From Whitmania pigra (lineage: Eukaryota > Annelida > Clitellata > Hirudinida > Haemopidae): a stretch of DNA of 64,000 bases. Position numbers and translations under genes: made by a program. Of the stretch, positions 1 through 10,174 are shown piece after piece (the stretch's first letter is position 1; the number at the start of each line of letters is the position of its first letter). Where the stretch lies: the NCBI GenBank assembly GCA_021613335.1, contig JAJTWR010000113.1, positions 700,001 through 764,000 of the forward strand. Direction: 5' to 3'. The notes below the pieces were generated by a model. It had not been told where the DNA came from, did no database searches, and saw nothing but the letters and a program-made list of their open reading frames with translations.

Positions 1-627
1 AATGCTCAAGGATCATCTCCTTCCTTTTTCTGAAGCAAAACAACATGAATTTCAGCAAGATAATGCTCCTATTCATGTTTCCAAGGCAACCAGAGCATTT
101 TTCCAGGAGTCCAACATGCAAGTAATGGGCTGGCCCGCGTGTTCCCCCGACTTGAATCCGATTGAAAATGTCTGGGGACTTCTTTCAAGATCCGTTTATG
201 GCAAGGGACAGCAATATAACACAGAAAATGAATTGAAAGCAGCAATTTGGAGCGCCTGGAGAAATTTGGATGAAAAGGTCATCAAAACACTTATTTTCTC
301 CATGAAAAATAGGTGCATAGATGTATATCTAAGAAAGGAGGAATGACATCCTATTGAAACATTATTTCATTTAGTTTTAAATAAAAATTTTTGTCAAAAT
401 ACTGAAATTCATGAGTTTTTATGTAACCTGTCGTAACAATATTTCTATGCCAAAAAATGGATTTTTGTGGGATTTGCGCTTAATTCTTGATCAAAGTGAA
501 AAAAAAATACGAGTAATATTCTTTAAGGATATTATACAGTTCTTGTAAATTTGAGCTTCGTACGATAATTTAAACTTAAGTTATTACAAAAAATGGGGAC
601 TGTCGTAACATTTTTTCTAGCACTGTA
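1..627 (+). mobile_element. Tc1-like DNA transposon, right part
   Basis: The right part of a Tc1 element cut by the window edge. The right terminus ends CACTGTA at 621-627, the inverted form of the usual Tc1 start TACAGTG, with a TA at the edge. The motif CTGTCGTAACA occurs twice, near 428 and 600, each next to CAAAAAATGG, so the end has two direct repeats of a likely transposase-binding site (IR/DR type). The element sits inside a hAT element that continues from 628. Confidence 0.85.
2..346 (+). pseudogene. Tc1 transposase, C-terminal catalytic fragment
   Basis: Encodes 114 residues of the C-terminal half of a Tc1/mariner DDE transposase. The second catalytic aspartate is in QQDNAPIH (residue 20) and the third acid in SPDLNPIEN (Glu55). 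The 34 residues between them give the DD34E spacing of the Tc1 family. The N-terminal helix-turn-helix and first aspartate lie outside the window, so whether the whole gene is intact cannot be judged. Confidence 0.85.
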
Positions 628-1106
628 CTATTGGCTGGTAATTACTGCTTTCATCCTCGAAGCCTCTGAAAGCTAAGCCTTGACGACCAAATGTGCAAAC
701 TACATCAACCAATATTTTAACAACTTCAGTGTTATATGCTAAAATTCTTTCGTTTTCTATCATCGTTTTACGTTTGTATTTGTCTAACAAAATGTCAACA
801 TGTCATGTAATGACAATAGTCAGCAACGGCTGCCTTGTGCGATTCAGAAGAAAAATGATGAAAGTAAACAAAATCACCAAGACAACAAAATATCCAACCA
901 ATGGCGAATTTAATTTAATACCAAGAGAGATGGGCGTCTGCGGCCATTATTTTGTTTTAAATATTTGTTGTAACTTTAAATCCTAAACCTTATAAAAATT
1001 ATTATAATATGCATTTAAATTTTGAATTCTAATTTTCCCAACTTATTTCAGTCTGTTCTAAGTGGGGGACAAGCTGTCTCCCCTTGCCCCTCAAGGGGCG
1101 TCTCTG
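628..1106 (-). mobile_element. hAT transposon end (DUF4371/ZMYM-like), interrupted by Tc1
   Basis: Minus-strand 5' end of a hAT element. Its terminus at 1106 reads CAGAGACGCCCCTTGAGG, close to the CAGGGACGCCCCTTGAGG terminus of the element at 60738-61747, and roughly 270 bp inside it match that copy in inverted orientation. The minus strand between about 780 and 628 encodes a stretch including VVCTFGRQGLAFRG, resembling the DUF4371 N-terminal region of ZMYM/hAT transposases. The reading is cut by the Tc1 element at 627. Confidence 0.75.
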
Positions 1107-1257
1107 GCTGCCGTTGCTGTTATTGTTCCATGGCACGCTTTATTACATACCAGTTTTAAACATTCTCGTTCATGACTAAACGTGACTGAAAAAAATGTGA
1201 TGGGCGAATTATAATATATTAGTTATATGTTGGACAATACATGTCAATATTTTTTAG

Positions 1258-1573
1258 AAATAATACCCCTGTGGATTCTTTTACACAAGCTGATGTTGAT
1301 GATGGAATTGTATCTTACATCCAAACAGACTTTTCAAGCGCCATAGATTATTTAACCGTTGCTTTGCAACAAATTTCAGAAGAATTTGTGACAATTAAAG
1401 TATCTGTCACTCCTATTCAAAGCATAAACTATACTTCCCCAAGGTTGAAGCCAGGCGAAAAATTGATTTTTACAAGCGTTTGGCTTGATGCAAGAAAACT
1501 TGCTTATCAGACAGATTCTGACCCTATTTACGAAGTATTCAAATTGCCCACTCAAGGAGCGTTAAAGTTAGAA
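1258..1573 (+). CDS. CSPG4: CSPG4/kon-tiki proteoglycan, internal exon (CSPG repeat)
   Basis: Internal exon of a chondroitin sulfate proteoglycan 4 (NG2/kon-tiki) type cell-surface protein. The acceptor is TTTTTTAG before 1258 and the donor is GTAAGTG at 1574. It starts on the third base of a codon and ends in phase 0. The translation includes DSFTQADVDDGIVSYIQTD, the 'F-Q-x-D-[VI]-x-x-G-x-[VL]-x-Y' signature of CSPG repeats, followed by LDARKLAYQTDSDPIYEV, the start of the next repeat. The phase fits the exon at 3928. Upstream exons, with the laminin-G domains expected for the family, lie outside the window. Confidence 0.8.
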
Positions 1574-1624
1574 GTAAGTGTTACCTTTGTATTTTAAATG
1601 AATGAATTTTAAATAGTCATAATG

Positions 1625-1790
1625 GACGAATGGGTTACTTGCCTGCATACGGCGGTGGTCGCAACAGTCGTAATGTGTCGAGTTCGAAAACCTAGCCTGC
1701 ACTGGAAAGGGCGCTATATAAATGGTTACAAGAAGCGTCTCTGGCGCTATATAAATGAAAAACAATTACAGTTACAATAATATTATAAAT
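1625..1790 (+). repeat. tRNA-derived SINE with GGCGCTATATAAATG tail
   Basis: Lies in the proteoglycan intron. The head ends with a box-B-like GAGTTCGAAAACC, and the body carries two copies of GGCGCTATATAAATG around TTACAAGAAGCG, ending in a TTACAAT-rich tail. A second copy lies inverted at 48540-48735, which makes this a dispersed family. The GCGCTATATAAAT tail resembles L2-mobilised SINEs as known from other animals; that link is from memory. Confidence 0.7.
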
Positions 1791-1977
1791 GATTTAAAAA
1801 AAAACAAATATTTAGTAATGTTGCAGAGAGTAATGACTAGCTTACCTTAAAAAAGGAATGAGTAAAATGTTTATTTAATATTAAATAAATAAAAACCGTT
1901 TAAGTAATAAACAAAGTTATCTAATATGAAATTATGTTTCCCTTCTTTTCTATTATTTCAAAACATCTTTTGTCCAT

Positions 1978-2585
1978 CTACAAAATTAATTTTTTTATAA
2001 AGTCTGCTTCCAGCTGATTCCAGGCAGTCTTGATGGCATCTTCCAACTCTGATTTAGACTTTAATTGTCTTTCATCTTTGTAAACAAATCTGGACAACTT
2101 ATCCCAAGCATTTTCAATAGGATTAAGGTCAGAGAGGGAGCTGGCCAGCTCAAGACCCTCATGTTTCTTTCTTGGCAAAAACTCTTTATCAGTTTGGATG
2201 TATGGATTGAGGCATTAACTTGTTGGAATACAAAATTAGCGCTTTACGTCTTTCTAGAAAAAGGCAGGAGATTATTTTGAAACACTTTAATATAATCGGC
2301 CAAATTTTGTTTTCCTTGTAGAAACGCTAGATTATTGACTCCATCATGCGTAATTCTTGCCCAAATCATGACTGTTCCAGCTCCATGATTTCTACTGAAA
2401 AATGACTCCTTCTCTTTTCTGAGGTCATGCCAATAAAACTGATAACCATCGGGTTCATCTAGATTGAATTATTTTTCATTAGAAAAAATTACATTGGTTC
2501 AACCTTGTTTGTCTGATAATGCTGCTTTGGCCCACAGAACTCTGGCATCTTTGTGGTCTCTCTGAGTAAAGTCCAAAGTAGATGA
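1978..2585 (-). pseudogene. Tc1-like transposase remnant
   Basis: The minus strand encodes Tc1-family blocks in order but across stops and frame changes: DPDGYQFYWHDLRKE-like (EPDGYQFYWHDLRKE), GTVMIWARITHDGVNNL, then SDLNPIENAWDKLSRFVYKD at the third catalytic acid. At least two in-frame stops are visible in the first part. It is an old, inactive copy within the proteoglycan intron and differs in sequence from the copy at 1-627. Confidence 0.8.
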
Positions 2586-2749
2586 GCACTACGAAGCATG
2601 CTGTGCGACTAGAAGCAAAAAGTAGACGGAAGTGAAGCAAACATAATTACTTGAAACCAGCGAAAATTTAAATAAAGTCTAATTAAAAATCATTAAAGTA
2701 ATTGACTCCGATTTTTGTAAATCTATCTGTAGATGATGACCATACTCCA

Positions 2750-3308
2750 TTTAATGGTGGCCAGTTCTTGGCCATTCAGATTAAACTGCTGATCAATCTC
2801 TAGCAATGCAATTTTCACTTTTTATTAACCTCATAAAAACATCATTACGGACAGAAGAGTTTTGAAATACTTTTGCAATAATTTTTTTAAGCTCAGGAAC
2901 AAAATTTGATAACTTATCTTCTGTTGATTCTTCAACAAAATCATCATTTTCCTCCTCTTGAAAGTCTAATTCTTCAGTTACCTCATCTTCTATGTTTTCC
3001 TTTTCTCATCTAATTTCCTGACTTTTGTGTAGGACATCACAGACAACCAAATGAATGGCATGTTCTAGCAACATAGAGAGGGTTGGTGTCACGACCAAAT
3101 TTCATCATAAGGCTACAACGTCATCATCCAAAATCTTACAATATATTTTTGTAAATATATTAACAAATTAATAAAACAATACTCTGAAGTAATAAAAAAT
3201 TAGCTACATGGTAATGTTTAAGCTTAAATTTGTAAAACCCGGGTTTCGGGTCCACAAAATCTATGAAAAAGCCCGGGTTTCGGGGAAACCAGGACGAAAA
3301 CACTAATA
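2750..3308 (-). mobile_element. hAT transposon fragment
   Basis: The minus strand starts with TAGTGTTTTCGTCCTGG at about 3308 and has two copies of CCCGAAACCCGGG, typical of hAT subterminal regions. It then encodes HAIHLVVCDVLHKSQE (near 3085-3040), like the hAT motif around the third catalytic region, followed by an acidic linker and a run ending VFQNSSVRNDVFMRLI. One stop interrupts the frame. No target duplication was found. Confidence 0.6.
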
Positions 3309-3384
3309 CATCAATTATTATTGATTATTACGAATTAACGTAATTGAAGATCAATTTCAATTTGCCAGCTATTTATTATTAGAT

Positions 3385-3509
3385 TATTGATTATTTGATT
3401 ATAGTCCGCATAACTGAGATAATTTGGAGATTAGATTATTGGATAGCAATGACTATAAATAGAATGTTTGTTGGAGAGGTGCAAAGGACTATAATCAAAT
3501 AAATAAATA
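3385..3509. repeat. Inverted pair of LINE 3' tails
   Basis: An inverted copy of the I-clade LINE tail (TTGATTATAGTCC then GCATAACTGAG) at about 3393-3425 is followed by a direct half-copy (GCAAAGGACTATAATCAAAT) at 3479-3509. Both are tail-only pieces of the family described at 8706-14057. Confidence 0.7.
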
Positions 3510-3927
3510 GAGGCGCGAGTTTTGACAAAATTTTGTATTTATGCTCAGTTATTTTCAGTCTTAGTTTGAAGTCGAAGTCGACAATAAAACGGAAACAAAA
3601 CTCAGAATCGCGTTTGTTTGCATAAAACAAAATGTAGTTAAATATTAACAGTCGGGGATTTAATTTGAATTTGCATTCGAAGTATAAAACCTTTTACTAT
3701 AATTACTTTGTTTACCTTATGTAGGGAAAGGAACCTTTCGAAATTGGCAAGTTAAAAGATCAGATAACGTGTAAAAATTGACCGATTATTTTTCATCCGT
3801 CATTCTAAAACAGTTGAAATTGTTGTCCCTGATTATTAGTCTGTTCATTGTCATATTGTTATGATTAATAGCGATTAATTGACATTAAACATTTTAATTT
3901 TAATTTAAAGTTTTGATCAATATTTAG

Positions 3928-4875
3928 ACAGGTGTTAAAGGTTTTGTTGGACATCCGATGAGTGAATATTGTGACCAAAATGTACCAAGAAAGAATATTA
4001 CATCCAATTGTTTTAAAAATATGTCTCGAGAAGTTCAAAAAAGTTTAACAAACTTGCCAAACACTCCAAATACATATTTTACTTTTCGTCACAGTGATAT
4101 TCTGTCCAAGAGAATTTCATATACTGCAGGTCCTACTCAACTATTGAAACAAAAGGATCATGTCATTTCAAATCATATTACAGATGATTTCGATTTTGCT
4201 TTGAGTGCTCCTAGGACTCAGCGAATATTTGTGAATTTTAAAATTCGAATTGATATTTCGTCACTAAATTCTAATCAAACACTTGTGGAAATGTTATCAA
4301 AGCCCAATGAAATCGATTCAGAAGGATTAGAATCTGAGTCAGACCATGCGGATTCTTTGTCCACGCCAAATGATCTTAATGATAGATTGAAAATAATTGG
4401 GTCCATCATTTTTGTCGCGATAATTTTTGCGGCCGCTTTTATTGTTTTTAAGTATATCAAATGTTATCGGAAGAGAAAATGTCAAAAAGAAAAAGACCGC
4501 CTATTTAAAAATGTAACTAATAAAAACGAAGGCAAAGGCCATGTCCTGAACGAATCCAATTCTTCAACTTCTTACCCTACCGCTAGTAAAGAACAAATTA
4601 CAGAATTAATGGATATAATAAACGAGCCAAATTTAACAAACACATCGGGTTCACCTCCTCATGCTGGAGACATTAATGGCATAACGAAACACATATCCAG
4701 GGAAGATTGTAATAAATTTTCTAACGAGATCAGCGAAGAGGTCGACAAATCACTCTCAAAGAAAAATAGTAACAGACAAAGTCGTCTTTTCGATTGGAAA
4801 AAAATTGATCCGGAGTTACTTCAACATTGTAGGAAAACAACACCAGTTTTGCATACAAACCAATATTGGGTATGA
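3928..4875 (+). CDS. CSPG4: CSPG4/kon-tiki proteoglycan, terminal exon with membrane span and PDZ ligand
   Basis: Last coding exon. It opens in phase 0 after the acceptor ATATTTAG, matching the phase-0 donor at 1573. It begins TGVKGFVGHPMSEYC, carries a last CSPG-like repeat (FRHSDILSKRISYTAG), then a single hydrophobic span IIGSIIFVAIIFAAAF (about 4392-4457) followed by a basic stop-transfer KCYRKRK. The cytoplasmic tail of about 135 residues ends PELLQHCR...QYWV and a TGA. The vertebrate CSPG4 tail has a similar ELLQFCR motif and the same QYWV end, which binds the PDZ protein GRIP; kon-tiki also ends in a PDZ ligand. Likely role: a muscle or glial surface receptor. The family is clear; the exact orthologue name is inferred. 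Confidence 0.88.
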   Translation, partial: TGVKGFVGHPMSEYCDQNVPRKNITSNCFKNMSREVQKSLTNLPNTPNTYFTFRHSDILSKRISYTAGPTQLLKQKDHVISNHITDDFDFALSAPRTQRIFVNFKIRIDISSLNSNQTLVEMLSKPNEIDSEGLESESDHADSLSTPNDLNDRLKIIGSIIFVAIIFAAAFIVFKYIKCYRKRKCQKEKDRLFKNVTNKNEGKGHVLNESNSSTSYPTASKEQITELMDIINEPNLTNTSGSPPHAGDINGITKHISREDCNKFSNEISEEVDKSLSKKNSNRQSRLFDWKKIDPELLQHCRKTTPVLHTNQYWV

Positions 4876-4904
4876 ACTTAAAAGCAATCCAATCATTATT
4901 TGAA

Positions 4905-4910
4905 ATTAAA
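4905..4910 (+). terminator. Possible poly(A) signal of the CSPG4-like gene
   Basis: ATTAAA lies 29 nt after the stop codon. It is the commonest variant hexamer, but it is close to the stop and other A-rich candidates follow, so this is a weak call. Confidence 0.35.
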
Positions 4911-5147
4911 CATCAAACATTTTTACTAGAACTAGTTTTTAATTCATGCTTTTAATCAGCATTTTTATGTCTTCGTATTAAATTTACACCTCCATAAAAA
5001 AATTGTGAAATTTTGAATAAGAATGATTTCAAATCCATAGGATTTAATAATTTGGGACATACATGTATGGCAGTTGGAAATCTGTACTAATTAGACTAAT
5101 TATATAAAGCAAAAACAATGAGATCAAGATGGCGGTTTAAATTTTAT

Positions 5148-7130
5148 TACCGTATTTTCACCAAATAAACACGCAGACGAATTTAACACGCGGACGAATA
5201 TAAGACGCAATTTTTCCAATTTATGTAAAAAATCACTTATAAAACACGCAAACGATTATAACACGGATTTTGTTTTTGGCTAAAGAAATTTAACATTTAA
5301 ATTAAAATTATATATATTAAAATATTAAATTGAAGCAGTTTTTAATATATAAAACAATCAATTTTAAAAGTTGTCAAAAAATCTTCTGTTCAACGTAAAT
5401 GAGGTATTGGTAAGCGAATGGAGAAAGAAGGAATGCTTGCTTGAGAAACTGAACCTGAGAAAACGTGCATGCCTTGTCCAAAATGCGAAATGGCCAAAGT
5501 TAGAGTCTGATCTAAAGCTATGGGTCTTAGAACAAAGGAAGAGAGCTTTCGACATTCCCGCTAGGAGAACAGTGGAAGCATCTGGTGGCAATAACAACAA
5601 GTGGTCACGAACGAATATGTTTCGCAGTCATACTTGGATGCTCTGCGGCTGGCACCAAGTCAAAACCAATATTGATTTTCAAGAGACAATGCGAAAAATT
5701 TTCAGCATGAAGCTCTGGATTCAGAAATGTTCTCAACTGAGGGGATTCTCTTCAAAGAGCTCGCGGTTGATCATGGATGCAATGACTGCTCATAAAGAAG
5801 AGTCAGTTAAAAAGATGCTCAACTTAAGCGGATGTCACATTGAAATCATCCCGGCTGGTCTATCATCCAAACTGCAGTTACAAATCATTGAGAAATTGAC
5901 AGATCTGAGAGGGAGGAATGGATGCAGAATGACACACACACCGTCTGGACGAGACAGGAAGGCCTTGTATTCCGAGGTATGCACGTGGGTTGCACGAGTA
6001 TGGAACAAAGTGTCGCAGGATTTGATTCTAAGGAGCTTTAGAAAGGCTAGAATTAAGTCTACAGAAAAGGAGTGAAGTGAACTAGCCTGCGATCCGGCAT
6101 GAGCCGAAAATGAATATGAAGACTCAACGACTTTTGACGGATTTGAAGGCTTAGCTGATGATGAGGAATAATTATTGGTCTTCTGATTGATTTTTTGAAT
6201 GTGCATTACGTCTGTTAATAAATTGTTTAAAAACTTCAAAAAACTGGTTAACGATTCATGAGCTCGCTGCAATTGACCAAAATTGGTCACGAATCGCTTC
6301 GGTATTGCGTTCTCTCTCCAATTCTCCCTCGAAACTATTTTTATTTTAAGATTTGCCTAAACTTCCTACTTTGGAATGCAGATTGCTCACGCATAATCAT
6401 TTGTAAGACAAAAGTGAAGCAATACTTCAAAGGGCGATAACGAACTCGTTAACCAATTCCAAACAAAGGTTTTCGCTTAACGAGTCTCTGTGTCCCATAA
6501 CTCTCTAAATGCGGAAATAACATATTTTAAATGTACAAATCTTAAGAGACATTTTAAAACATTTTGAGATCAATTCTTGGAGTAGATGATGAAGTTAAGC
6601 AGATGTACCATGCTGTGAGATACAGCTTCACTGGAAAGTATAGCATTGTTGAGGTCCAAGCAATTATAACATGAAATTTTATGAGATTTTAAGGTTAAAG
6701 TTGAATAATTATGACAAAAATAAATTAGTACAACACACCGCAAGTTTCTTATAGTTGCCATCAATTAATTTCAGCTAAATTCAAGTTGACGCCCCAAAAT
6801 TCGAGAGCCATACAATGCAATGATTAACGTGACTGCTACTGCCACAGGCTGTAAGCATATATCGGAAGTTCTTTATGCAATGCATTAACGCTCAACCAAT
6901 TATAAGCAATTTAAAATAAAAAAAATATTCTAAAACTTTTACAAAAAAGTACAATACAAAAATACAAAAGTCTGTGCTATCATTTAAATTTTTTATTTTT
7001 GTTGGTCGGAATCAAATTCATGTAAATTTAATCTAGCATAACACGCATACGATTATAAGCACGCATAGGGGGGGTGCATGGTAAGTAAAATCGAACATAA
7101 CACGCGTGTAATATGGGTGAAAATACGGTA
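5148..7130 (+). mobile_element. pogo/Tigger-like transposon
   Basis: Both ends read TACCGTATTTTCACC (5148-5162 and, inverted, 7116-7130), a perfect 15-bp match including the TA target dinucleotide. Subterminal ACACGC(A/G) motifs repeat several times at both ends. The internal ORF is a decayed pogo-type transposase. An antisense fragment of a related copy lies at 58500-59040. It inserted just downstream of the proteoglycan gene. Confidence 0.8.
5371..6075 (+). pseudogene. pogo/Tigger-type transposase, degraded
   Basis: A 234-residue reading. Near the N-terminus, WRKKECLLEKLNLRKRACLV and then WPKLESDLKLWVLEQRKRAF look like a CENP-B type helix-turn-helix. RLIMDAMTAHKEESVKKML and then IEIIPAGLSSKLQ match the DDE_1 core motifs (MD..TAH and IP.GLTS.LQ). 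The N-terminal psq domain and much of the catalytic core are missing or scrambled, so it is not expected to be active. Confidence 0.65.
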
Positions 7131-8040
7131 ATTTGCATCAGAAATGATTAATAACTTCATCAGCTTTTCAAGTTATAGTAACTAGAAAAGTACATAAACG
7201 TATATGCTAATCAAAATACATGCTTGTCTACATCATAAACTATTTACAAATATACCTAAATCATTCATCTGCATTCGCTCAGTTTCAAGAAGTATACAGT
7301 ATACAGAAAATATCAAGAAAGAAAACTAATAAAATAGATTATCATTATTATTAAAAGAGGGTTGCATTGCGTTCTTTTTTCTTTGGCAAAATTACAAATT
7401 ACATTGTCAAAGTCTGTAATATTAGACTCAATAATGAGTCCAGTCAAGTTATTCAGGCGATCCTGATCCATGGTAGACTTGAGGTAACTTGAGGTTCTGT
7501 TTTAGTCTGATTATTGTATTTAGTTGCTGTTTGTTTCTTTTGCATTTATATTCGTGCTTCGAATAATCGCCTTTTAAATATTTGAGTCTTGATTTGTTGT
7601 TTCGATTTGCTTCTGCCCGATAAACGACTTGCTCTCGATAGTTAGAAGAGAAGAACCCTGAATGTCCTAAGCAATGTTCTCTCTACAATGTTTCCACTTG
7701 ACAAGAATACGCCGAGCGGCAGTTTCCAAATGTTGCGAAGTGATTTTTAATAAAAATAATGGGTCATGGTAAATTTAATTCCGAAAAATTCATCGACAGA
7801 ACATTCAACCCGGAATATTCATCGCCCCATAATTTATGAGAAAAAGTGGTTGTATTTATATATTTATGTAGATAATAGCCCACTCAAAATAAGGTGTATA
7901 AAGAAATTGCATGTACAATATGTAGCAACCAGTTTTTGGAAATAAAATGTAAGTAAAAAATCAAATAATTTATTAATAACATTCAGCTTCCCCTTAGCAC
8001 ATGATCGATCACTCGACACCGCTCTGGCTTCACACATGAT
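7131..8040. other. No recognisable gene
   Basis: AT-rich sequence without a convincing ORF, repeat or RNA. Nothing here could be tied to other parts of the window. Confidence 0.5.
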
Positions 8041-8130
8041 CATTAGGGTAGGTCGTCAAAAACATTTGACATAAGAATACAATGTTTTTTTTCGAAAATA
8101 TTTTTTGTCTTCTATTGCCACCAGCGGTTC
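8041..8130 (+). repeat. End of a CATTAGGGTAGGTCGTCAAA transposon family
   Basis: Starts CATTAGGGTAGGTCGTCAAA and continues with a T-run and TTTTTTGTCTTCTATT. The same features appear inverted at the right end of the element at 60518-63188, so this is one terminus of a second copy. Its partner end was not found. Confidence 0.55.
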
Positions 8131-8584
8131 AAAAGTTACCGTATTGTTGGTACAAGAAATCTGGCCGAAGGCATCAATACATTTTTATGATTGCAGAAAT
8201 GTATTTTATATGCCATCCCCGGTTTACGTAAACATTGAAACGAAGCTCGTGGCGCTTGATTAAAATTCGAAGCATCGTATTAGTGCATAAATTAGTAATT
8301 TCACAAACTCTGTTGCAAACTAATTGGGTGCGTTCCCGTGCAGCTAGAAAAAGGGGACCGATTTCTCCGCTAATTATTTTTTCAACAAAACTGTTGCTAA
8401 TAAAATCCCAGAACATTATTGTCAGTGTCCTGACTATTTATTTATGTTATTTGTTGTATTTGCTTTTGGGTTGTTAATTTGTATCGCGTAGGTGGAATGA
8501 ATGTGAAGTGGCGTGTCTGTCGTCTGCCTGGAACCGCGCGATGCGCTGATTGGCCGCGCAGTTATACATTTGAGCATGTCTAGG
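8131..8584. other. Unassigned, possibly split gypsy LTR
   Basis: No supported gene. The GC-richer piece TGTCTGTCGTCTGCCTGG at about 8514 could be the start of the LTR whose end lies at 14332, with the LINE copies inserted inside it. This is only an inference from position. Confidence 0.25.
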
Positions 8585-8690
8585 ATGAAGGCTAACAAGT
8601 TTCATTATTTTTAATTACTAACACTAACTAAAGTCCGAATCATCTCTGTTATGCAAAGGACTATAATCAAATAAACAAACAAACAAACAA
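8585..8690 (+). repeat. 5'-truncated I-clade LINE copy (3' end only)
   Basis: About 105 bp matching the last part of the LINE at 13960-14057, including AGTCC...GGACT and a tail of AAAC repeats. It lies immediately left of the full-length LINE and its target duplication. Confidence 0.85.
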
Positions 8691-8925
8691 AAAGACAGAA
8701 TAGCTAAAAGTGGACAAGAGGTTGTTGTTGTGTAGAGAGCGGAGCAGAGCTATTCATTTTCAGTTGTGGCGGTTGACAATTTGAATTTGAATTCTTGCAA
8801 AGCTTTGTTTTCTCTTAATATCAGTATTTCTAAAGTTTTATTTAAATCAATTCATTACTAGTTATTAAATTTTAAATTTTAGTTTAGAAATTTTGAATAT
8901 TTTAGAAATTTTATTTCATTTAGCT

Positions 8926-9264
8926 ATGGAGACGATGGAATCGACCATTGTCGACAATATGGAAGGATTCCATGTTGTTGAAAATAGGAAACGTAAGAGG
9001 ATGTTATCAACTTCCTCTAATATTTCGGATAATTCAAATTCCAAATCAATTTTTACAAAAGACTTTTTCAAGACTGATATTAGGAAGCTGAACCCAATCA
9101 AGGTTCAGAACAAGGTTAGTAAAATTTTAGGCAGAACAGATGTTAGGATCATTTCCAATAATGATCTTCTTATTGTTTTTGCCAAGAATAATGGTGAGAT
9201 AATTAAGTTATCTCAGATAAATGAGTTTGACGGTATTTCGGCTACTTGTCCGTGTGGCGGCTAA
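8926..9264 (+). CDS. LINE ORF1, N-terminal part (frame-shifted)
   Basis: First frame of the nucleic-acid-binding ORF1 protein. ATG at 8926 opens METMESTIVDNMEGFHVV followed by a basic KRKR patch. The frame closes at TAA 9262-9264, and the homologous reading continues in the +1 frame from about 9240. Either one extra base has broken the gene or the shift is programmed; I favour a mutation because no slippery run is seen. Confidence 0.7.
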   Translation: METMESTIVDNMEGFHVVENRKRKRMLSTSSNISDNSNSKSIFTKDFFKTDIRKLNPIKVQNKVSKILGRTDVRIISNNDLLIVFAKNNGEIIKLSQINEFDGISATCPCGG

Positions 9265-10174
9265 GCCGAAATATTGTATTGTTGGCGTTCCAGTTAACGT
9301 CGATGATAACACAATTAAAGAATGTGCTGGTTGCGTTAGTGCAACTAGACTAATTAAAACTGTTGAAGGACAGAAGATAACCACATCAGTGGTTATTCTT
9401 TCCTTTAACAATAATAAGTTTCAAGATAAAGTTAAAATAGGATATTTAACTTTTAAGGTTAAGCCTTTCATTAGTGACCCAATAAGATGTTTTAAGTGCA
9501 ATGGCTATGGGCACATAGCCATAAATTGCAACAATAAGGCTAAGTGTCCCAAATGTTTGGGAGAGCATTCTTTTAAAGAATGTCCCAATCAGGAACTACA
9601 AATTATGAAATGCGCTACTTGCAACAGCTCCAGTCATTATACTGGACAAGCTGTTTGCCCTCAGCGCAAAATAGCTAAGGAAGCTATTTCTATTAAAGTT
9701 AATAAGCATTTAAGTTATGCTAAAGCCCTTACGGCTGCTAAAAATAAGATTGAGGGGGTTCAGCCTGCTCCCTCTACTAAGATTGCAGAGGTTTCTCAGC
9801 AAACCTCTGCTGTCAATCAAACTTTGCAGGCTGAAATCTCTCAACCTAATAAGTTAATAACCAAGAAAAAATCAAAAAAATCTAAGAATAATAACAAAAA
9901 CAAAAATAAAAATAAGAATGAAAATCAAGTATCTGTCGAGAAACCTGCGGAGAAACAGTTGAGTATCTCCACTTCTTTCCTTGGCAGATTAATTACAAAA
10001 ATTTCTGAACAGATGAATATCAGGTTTCAGGGAGGCAACAAGGAACAATTCTTGGATGTCCTTAGTCACGTCTGCATGTTAGCTTTTGACTGTATGCAGG
10101 AGGATTCTGTGAATGAAGATGTCCGTTTAGCAACAAAAGCAAGTTTAGCCTCATCCTCAGTTCGTCATGGATAA
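9221..10174 (+). CDS. LINE ORF1, C-terminal part with three zinc knuckles
   Basis: Continuation of ORF1. After a core containing KPKYCIVGVPVNVDD come three CCHC knuckles: CFKCNGYGHIAINC, CPKCLGEHSFKEC and CATCNSSSHYTGQAVC, the arrangement of I/jockey-type gag-like ORF1 proteins that coat the element RNA. A lysine/asparagine-rich linker and an acidic C-terminus follow. The stop TAA (10172-10174) overlaps the ORF2 start in ATGGATAA, suggesting translation coupling. Confidence 0.85.
   Translation: MSLTVFRLLVRVAAKPKYCIVGVPVNVDDNTIKECAGCVSATRLIKTVEGQKITTSVVILSFNNNKFQDKVKIGYLTFKVKPFISDPIRCFKCNGYGHIAINCNNKAKCPKCLGEHSFKECPNQELQIMKCATCNSSSHYTGQAVCPQRKIAKEAISIKVNKHLSYAKALTAAKNKIEGVQPAPSTKIAEVSQQTSAVNQTLQAEISQPNKLITKKKSKKSKNNNKNKNKNKNENQVSVEKPAEKQLSISTSFLGRLITKISEQMNIRFQGGNKEQFLDVLSHVCMLAFDCMQEDSVNEDVRLATKASLASSSVRHG

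Noticed and set aside
693..986. 97-residue + strand ORF
   Set aside because: It lies antisense to the hAT fragment whose minus-strand reading has family motifs.
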